Assembly (NCBI GenBank): GCA_002730875.1
Contig: PCBI01000015.1
Span: 248,001 to 312,000, forward strand
DNA: 64,000 nt
Source of the DNA: Spirochaetaceae bacterium
GTDB lineage: Bacteria; Spirochaetota; Leptospiria; Leptospirales; Leptonemataceae
Direction: 5' to 3'
The notes under the pieces were generated by a model. That model saw nothing but the letters and a program-made list of their open reading frames with translations. It had not been told where the DNA came from and did not search any database. The translations under genes were made by a program, and so were the position numbers. Shown in pieces: positions 59,915 through 64,000 of this stretch. Within the stretch, counting starts at the first letter, position 1. Each line of letters starts with the position of its first letter.

Positions 59915-62413
59915 CTAGACGCTGGCTTTGAACAGAATCAACTCTCCGGGTTCCAGAATCACCGTTCCCGATGTCTCATACAGCTCTCCGGCCGGCTTCT
60001 TGAGCGGATTGGAAACAAAGCCTCCCGCGTCTGCGCCCCGTCGGCTTGAAACAATTATTTCCCTTGCCGCCTTCAGTCCGGCAACCGAATACTTACGGAC
60101 CTCAGCGGAGCCGATTAGTTCGGCGCTCAAACAGGCGCTTTCGGTTCCGAAGTTCAGAATGGCCCGACTTGCCGATCCAAGGGCCGTACACGGCAAATAG
60201 ATCAGTCCAGGTATGTCGGCCGTCGCCGCAGCCAGCCCCGGGGGATTTCTCAAGGGATGATCGGCACTCGGCGATTCGGACCGGCTCGAGAGATCCAGCC
60301 ACCTACCAATGTGATCGGCCCAGCGACTGCAGTGTCCGCCGGATGTTATGGGAACCGTGCAAAGATGCAGCCATTTTCCCCTGCCTCGTTCGCCAGAAAT
60401 GGCCGCGGGCTTATGGGCATAGGGCCCGTCCAGAAACGTGGCCAGTTCCCTGCACTCGTTGTCGTCATTGGCATATGTCCGGATTTCTACGCTTTCGCTC
60501 CATAAATCGCCGGCAAGCAACCCGGAGTCACATTGTATGGATTCGTTTTCTTCCGGTCCCAGAGCGCCAAAGTCCACTCGTCGAATACCGGGAATTCCCA
60601 TGCCCTGCAAATCCGGAATCATTCGACCCAGATAATCCATCTGGCCTGTGATCGGAAGGCTCAATATCCTTCCACCTTTCTCCAGGTGTGTCTGGCAAGT
60701 CTGCCTGCCCTGTTCCGAAAGGGTAAAATTCGCGCCCGGGAAAATCCATAGCGAAGACTCCTTGAATTGTTCCGGGAGCTCTTCCGGTCCAGGCCAGAAG
60801 CCATAGCTATATCCCAGGGATTGAAGGAGTAGTCCCAGTCTTCGTATGATTTCCAGGGGCCGGTATTCTACACTTTGGGCGCAGATTTCGTGGGCCCAAA
60901 GAGCCTCGTAATCCAGGAATATCAATGCCCGGGGCCGAAACGAGCCGGCGGGCGCGTCCGGCGCAAAATCGAACCCGGGCTGTGATGTGCTTTGCCCCTC
61001 CACGGGACCGCCAGGGCTAAGTGCCTCGGGCTGATCGGCATTGCCAGTTTCGCTGCGCGACGGTTCGGGAGCCAGGGCAAATGTATGCTGAATGTCGGCT
61101 CGAATGGGAATCATGGCCCGGATTAACTTCCGCTGCCAGCTGTCCTCTTGCAATCCATCGTGGGATAGGATGCCGTCATGCATTCGCTCTGCGCCGCCGC
61201 GAAACCTCTGCCAGCTAAAGTACAGCACTGCTCCGGCCCCCTGAAGGAAAGCCTGCATGGTCCAGAGAAAGAGGTGGTGGTAGGGCAATCGCCGGTTGAC
61301 AGGTTGCCAGTTCACCTGCAGCGGTTGCTGTTCCAGTAACAGAAAGGGACGGTCGGGCCTTAGCGAACGTAGCAGATTAAACTGGAAGGCGCTGTCCGAA
61401 GCATCCGGAAACGGTTTCATCTGATAATGATCGAATCCGGCGAAATCCAGATCCCGGGCCAGCTTCCAGTGATCAAGATCGGAAAACAAGGACATGAAGT
61501 TGTGGGTCACCCATTTGCCGCAGCTTTCCTTGATTTCGCGAATCTGCAGTTGTTGAAAATCCGCTGTGAGCCAGGTGCTGAAGCGTCGGAATTCCAGTTC
61601 AAGATGGGGATTGTTATCTGTATAAGTATGCGAAGGAAGCTCAATCTCTTCAAATGAATTTACGTTTCTTGACCAGAACGAATGAAACCACAGTCGATTC
61701 AGATCCTCCACGGAGCGGTAGCGCTTTTTCAGCCAATGTTGGAAGGCAGTTCTGATCTCCGGATTGAACTGAAAGGCGGATCCATGACAGCCAAACTCAT
61801 TGTCGATCTGGAATCCGATGACGGCGGGATGGATACCAAAGGTTTCTCCGTAGTAACGAGCGATCCGCCTGCAGTGCTCTCTGTATGCGGCATTGGCCAG
61901 ATTGTAATGTCTGCGGCTGGTTGCGGCCAGGGTTCGGCCGTCACGGTCTATGGGCAGGATTTCCGGGTGCTGCCTCGTAAGCCATACCGGCGGCGTGGCC
62001 GTGGGAGTGCAGAAGATCACCTTGAGATTTCGCTTTTGCGCTTCGTCCAGAGCAAAAAGAAACAGTTCCGGATTGTAGCGGCCCGGCTCCGGTTCTACAT
62101 GATGCCAGCTGAATTCGCCCATGCGAATCAGGCCCAGTTCCAGATCTTTCATTGCGTCCAGATCCTGGATTATGCGGTCTTGAATATCCTTCGCGGATAC
62201 GGCCGGTGCCTGGATGGGGGCTACCGGAATGGAGGGCTGCAAAAAGGAAGGGGCGGTGCCAGCCGGTGAACTCGGCAACATTTCGGCGGATGGCTCCGAT
62301 CCAGACCATGCCCGGGGGGAAAATACCGGGCTTTCCGAAGCGAGAAAATCCGAAACATAGTCCGGATAATAGGAAACCCCCAGGAGCATTTCAGACGGAT
62401 CGAAGGTGTTCAT
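59915..62413 (-). CDS. GH42 beta-galactosidase
   Basis: 832 residues. N-terminal MLLGVSYYPDYV followed by a Ser/Pro/Ala-rich insertion (about 24-75), then the TIM barrel: DAMKDLELGLIRMGEFSWHHVEP, VIFCTPTATPPVWL, HPEILPIDRDGR. The acid/base is Glu 206 (IGFQIDNEFG) and the nucleophile is Glu 361 (RPFLLLEQQPLQVNW). The trimerisation-like domain (QSVEYRPLEIIRRLGLLLQSLG, LWIFPGANFTLSE) and C-terminal beta domain follow, with another linker near 460-490. The insert splits the first strand from the first helix, which is unusual. No signal peptide. The 5' end overlaps coaX by 23 nt. Confidence 0.9.
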   Translation of the reverse strand: MNTFDPSEMLLGVSYYPDYVSDFLASESPVFSPRAWSGSEPSAEMLPSSPAGTAPSFLQPSIPVAPIQAPAVSAKDIQDRIIQDLDAMKDLELGLIRMGEFSWHHVEPEPGRYNPELFLFALDEAQKRNLKVIFCTPTATPPVWLTRQHPEILPIDRDGRTLAATSRRHYNLANAAYREHCRRIARYYGETFGIHPAVIGFQIDNEFGCHGSAFQFNPEIRTAFQHWLKKRYRSVEDLNRLWFHSFWSRNVNSFEEIELPSHTYTDNNPHLELEFRRFSTWLTADFQQLQIREIKESCGKWVTHNFMSLFSDLDHWKLARDLDFAGFDHYQMKPFPDASDSAFQFNLLRSLRPDRPFLLLEQQPLQVNWQPVNRRLPYHHLFLWTMQAFLQGAGAVLYFSWQRFRGGAERMHDGILSHDGLQEDSWQRKLIRAMIPIRADIQHTFALAPEPSRSETGNADQPEALSPGGPVEGQSTSQPGFDFAPDAPAGSFRPRALIFLDYEALWAHEICAQSVEYRPLEIIRRLGLLLQSLGYSYGFWPGPEELPEQFKESSLWIFPGANFTLSEQGRQTCQTHLEKGGRILSLPITGQMDYLGRMIPDLQGMGIPGIRRVDFGALGPEENESIQCDSGLLAGDLWSESVEIRTYANDDNECRELATFLDGPYAHKPAAISGERGRGKWLHLCTVPITSGGHCSRWADHIGRWLDLSSRSESPSADHPLRNPPGLAAATADIPGLIYLPCTALGSASRAILNFGTESACLSAELIGSAEVRKYSVAGLKAAREIIVSSRRGADAGGFVSNPLKKPAGELYETSGTVILEPGELILFKASV

Positions 62414-63179
62414 GAATGATTTGCAGCCCTTTCAATGTGAGAAGACCGTCCACTTCATCGAATAGATCCGGGCTCTCTTCGTGTATCAACGAAGCCAGGC
62501 CGCCGGTGGCAATGACCTTGTAAGACTTTTGCGGTTCTCTCTTGCGAAACTGGGTTATGATTTCGCGCAGCAGCCCAATCCATCCGAAGAAAAAACCGGA
62601 CTGAATGGAATGCATGGTTGAGTCTCCGAGCACTCCCCCGGGCGGGCAGGCAAATTCAATGGGAGGTAACATGGCCGCGCGCCTGGACAGCGCTTCCATG
62701 GAAAGCTTCAGTCCAGGAGCAATGCTGCCCCCCATGTAATCCCTATCGTGCAGCAGGCAAAACGTAGTGGCCGTGCCCAGATCAATAACGATTAGATCGC
62801 CGCCGTAAATTCGATTGGCGGCAATTGCATTTACGATTCGATCCGGGCCGATTTCGTAAGGCCGCGGATAGACGAATCGGATCGGAAGGGGCAATTCATA
62901 GTGTACTCGCAGAGGCTCGGTATGATAATAGTCGCGAACCATTTTTTCTACGATGGGATTGAAACTGGGCACCACGGAACTGTATATGAAATGTGCTACA
63001 TCCTCTACAACAATGCCGCCGGACTGCAAAAAGCCTTTGAGAAAAATCCCCAGTTCGTCCGAAGTTCGATCTCTGTGGGTTACGGTCCGCCAGGACTTGA
63101 GTATTTCCCCGTCCGATTCCGAATAGAGTCCAAATACCGTATTCGTATTTCCAATGTCTACTGCCAGACCGTATTTCAT
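62391..63179 (-). CDS. coaX: Type III pantothenate kinase
   Basis: First step of coenzyme A synthesis. ASKHA-fold motifs: AVDIGNTNTVFGLY (phosphate 1), PYEIGPDRIVNAIAANRIYG, VIDLGTATTFCLL and GGSIAPGLKLSMEAL, with ATGGLASLI near the C-terminus. 262 residues. ATG at 63179. Its 3' end overlaps the start of the beta-galactosidase gene, so it precedes it in the operon. birA lies upstream. Confidence 0.95.
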   Translation of the reverse strand: MKYGLAVDIGNTNTVFGLYSESDGEILKSWRTVTHRDRTSDELGIFLKGFLQSGGIVVEDVAHFIYSSVVPSFNPIVEKMVRDYYHTEPLRVHYELPLPIRFVYPRPYEIGPDRIVNAIAANRIYGGDLIVIDLGTATTFCLLHDRDYMGGSIAPGLKLSMEALSRRAAMLPPIEFACPPGGVLGDSTMHSIQSGFFFGWIGLLREIITQFRKREPQKSYKVIATGGLASLIHEESPDLFDEVDGLLTLKGLQIIHEHLRSV

Positions 63180-63404
63180 GGGCTTCTACTACCTCTGCCT
63201 CTCTAACTTTGTTTTGGATTCAATATCGTTTGGCGAATTCGCTTCCCGTCAAACCACGGTTGAGATTACCAGTTTTTGCTGCCAACAGTTTCGATTCCAG
63301 GGCCTGGATGATGGCCACAGCTCCGTCGTGGGCCCGGCCCCGAGAGCAAGGCATCCTGACGACTGCCGGACCTCTGGCAGGTTCTGACCAACGCTACCTC
63401 TACA
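63180..63404. other. birA-coaX spacer with one possible very small gene
   Basis: 225 bp. On the minus strand a 44-codon frame (63220-63354, ATG start) reads like a short helix-rich peptide (GAVAIIQALESKLLAAKTGN), but there is no clear ribosome-binding site. No hairpin or terminator is visible. Confidence 0.35.
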
Positions 63405-64000
63405 CTAATCGTCCCATACAATCGACAGACTTCGGGAGCTATCGCCTATGGTGCTACCGTTGTCCAGAATTAGCTCCCCTGCTTCAGTGATTCCCCGAAC
63501 CCGGACCGTGGAATCATCCAGTCTTACCACACGATTTTGCAGTATGTCAGCCTCAACGAACTGGTTCCGGGTGGCGTCCAGGAAATAGGAAGCCGCCCGG
63601 GCATTCAGATTTTCCACCAGTACCGGCACGAAATCCATTGCCCCGGGTTCCGTCTGTCCCCGTTCCAGAATACAACCTGGTTTCAACGCATCCCCTTCGG
63701 AATACTCGGGAGCGGTGGACCAGTTAATGCCGATGCCCACCACGGTTTGCCACTTCCCCGCCTGTTGCCTGCCTTCAATGAGCAGACCACCCAGCTTTTG
63801 CAGACCATTCGCATCTTTGCGAACAAGATCGTTGGGCCACTTCAGATGCAAATCCTTTGATTCAGATGGGCGCCCGGGCCAGAAGCGCAATGCATCCAGA
63901 ACGGCCAGTCCCATGGCCAGGGAAAACATGGGTCTTGGCGGGCTATCCTTCCATTGAAAAAGCCCGGAAAAATAAAGGGCGTCCCCCTCCCCCATTCGCC
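63405..64000 (-). CDS. birA: Biotin-[acetyl-CoA-carboxylase] ligase, 5' end outside the window
   Basis: The frame is still open at the right edge (reading RMGEGDALYFSGLFQW), so the N-terminal biotin-binding GRGRxGR segment lies beyond. Visible: LSLAMGLAV-like SLAMGLAVLDAL, DLHLKWPNDLVRKD, KLGGLLIEGR and VVGIGINW, the conserved ligase core. C-terminal SH3-like domain ends VRVRGITEAGELILDNGST. The usual WPND and KLGGILIE motifs are intact. No N-terminal HTH can be judged. Next to coaX, as often found. Confidence 0.9.
   Translation of the reverse strand, partial: RMGEGDALYFSGLFQWKDSPPRPMFSLAMGLAVLDALRFWPGRPSESKDLHLKWPNDLVRKDANGLQKLGGLLIEGRQQAGKWQTVVGIGINWSTAPEYSEGDALKPGCILERGQTEPGAMDFVPVLVENLNARAASYFLDATRNQFVEADILQNRVVRLDDSTVRVRGITEAGELILDNGSTIGDSSRSLSIVWDD

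Overview
The window looks like a core chromosomal segment of a diderm spirochete of the Leptospiraceae grade (Leptospira, Leptonema or Turneriella relatives). That placement is an inference. It rests on an LPS-making and LPS-exporting cell (kdsA, both halves of heptose kinase/ADP-heptose synthesis, lptA/B/C), a type II secretion operon, spirochete-type lipoproteins, a CHASE2 adenylate cyclase and an HprK/HPr regulatory pair. I see no rRNA, tRNA, CRISPR array, insertion sequence or prophage. Nearly all genes lie on the minus strand in long tight operons with 1-8 nt stop/start overlaps (ATGA, GTGA, TTGA, TAATG). Plus-strand genes are the 5'-truncated gene at the left edge, comM, the flavin monooxygenase, the esterase and the HPt protein.

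Layout from left to right. Positions 1-889: end of an exported helical protein. 952-11367 (minus): a secretion operon, reading lipoprotein, LysM/M23 peptidase, gspC, D, E, F, G, H, I, J. 11434-17173: comM, a small unknown gene, a YraN nuclease-fold protein, a degenerate HD-GYP protein, and a ylqG-ylqH-like pair next to rnhB. 17240-24512: a translation/DNA block (priA, fmt, PASTA protein, rpe, rpsP, khpA, rimM, trmD, rplS) whose order largely matches the Firmicute rpsP-ylqC-rimM-trmD-rplS-rnhB-ylqG-ylqH block. 24513-25463: a protein related to family 4 uracil-DNA glycosylase. 25591-36317: one long minus-strand cluster, reading kdsA, lptC, lptA, lptB, rpoN, hpf, hprK, ptsH, NtrY-like kinase, NtrC-like activator. 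It joins LPS precursor synthesis and export to sigma-54 control. pyrG lies upstream at 36580-38199.

38561-44341 is the most accessory-looking part: a TetR regulator divergent from a flavin monooxygenase, with two palindromes between them, then a cholesterol-oxidase-like GMC flavoprotein and an HSL-family esterase. Together these could oxidise a sterol or ketone and hydrolyse the resulting ester. 44427-51731 carries hldE-type heptose genes, an exported unknown, a DinG helicase, a TPR protein and dxs. 51724-57790 carries the CHASE2 cyclase, trpA, a HIT protein, a free HPt protein and a receiver/ATPase protein without a recognisable H-box. 57924-64000 holds an ABC exporter pair, a GH42 beta-galactosidase, coaX and the 3' part of birA.

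I found no single clear novel system. The best leads are the unusual T2SS operon (long pseudopilin leaders, no gspK/L/M), the rnhB start that seems to need CTG, the degenerate HD-GYP and UDG-like proteins, the atypical HPt/receiver-ATPase pair, and structured leaders before pyrG and the 65-residue small gene.
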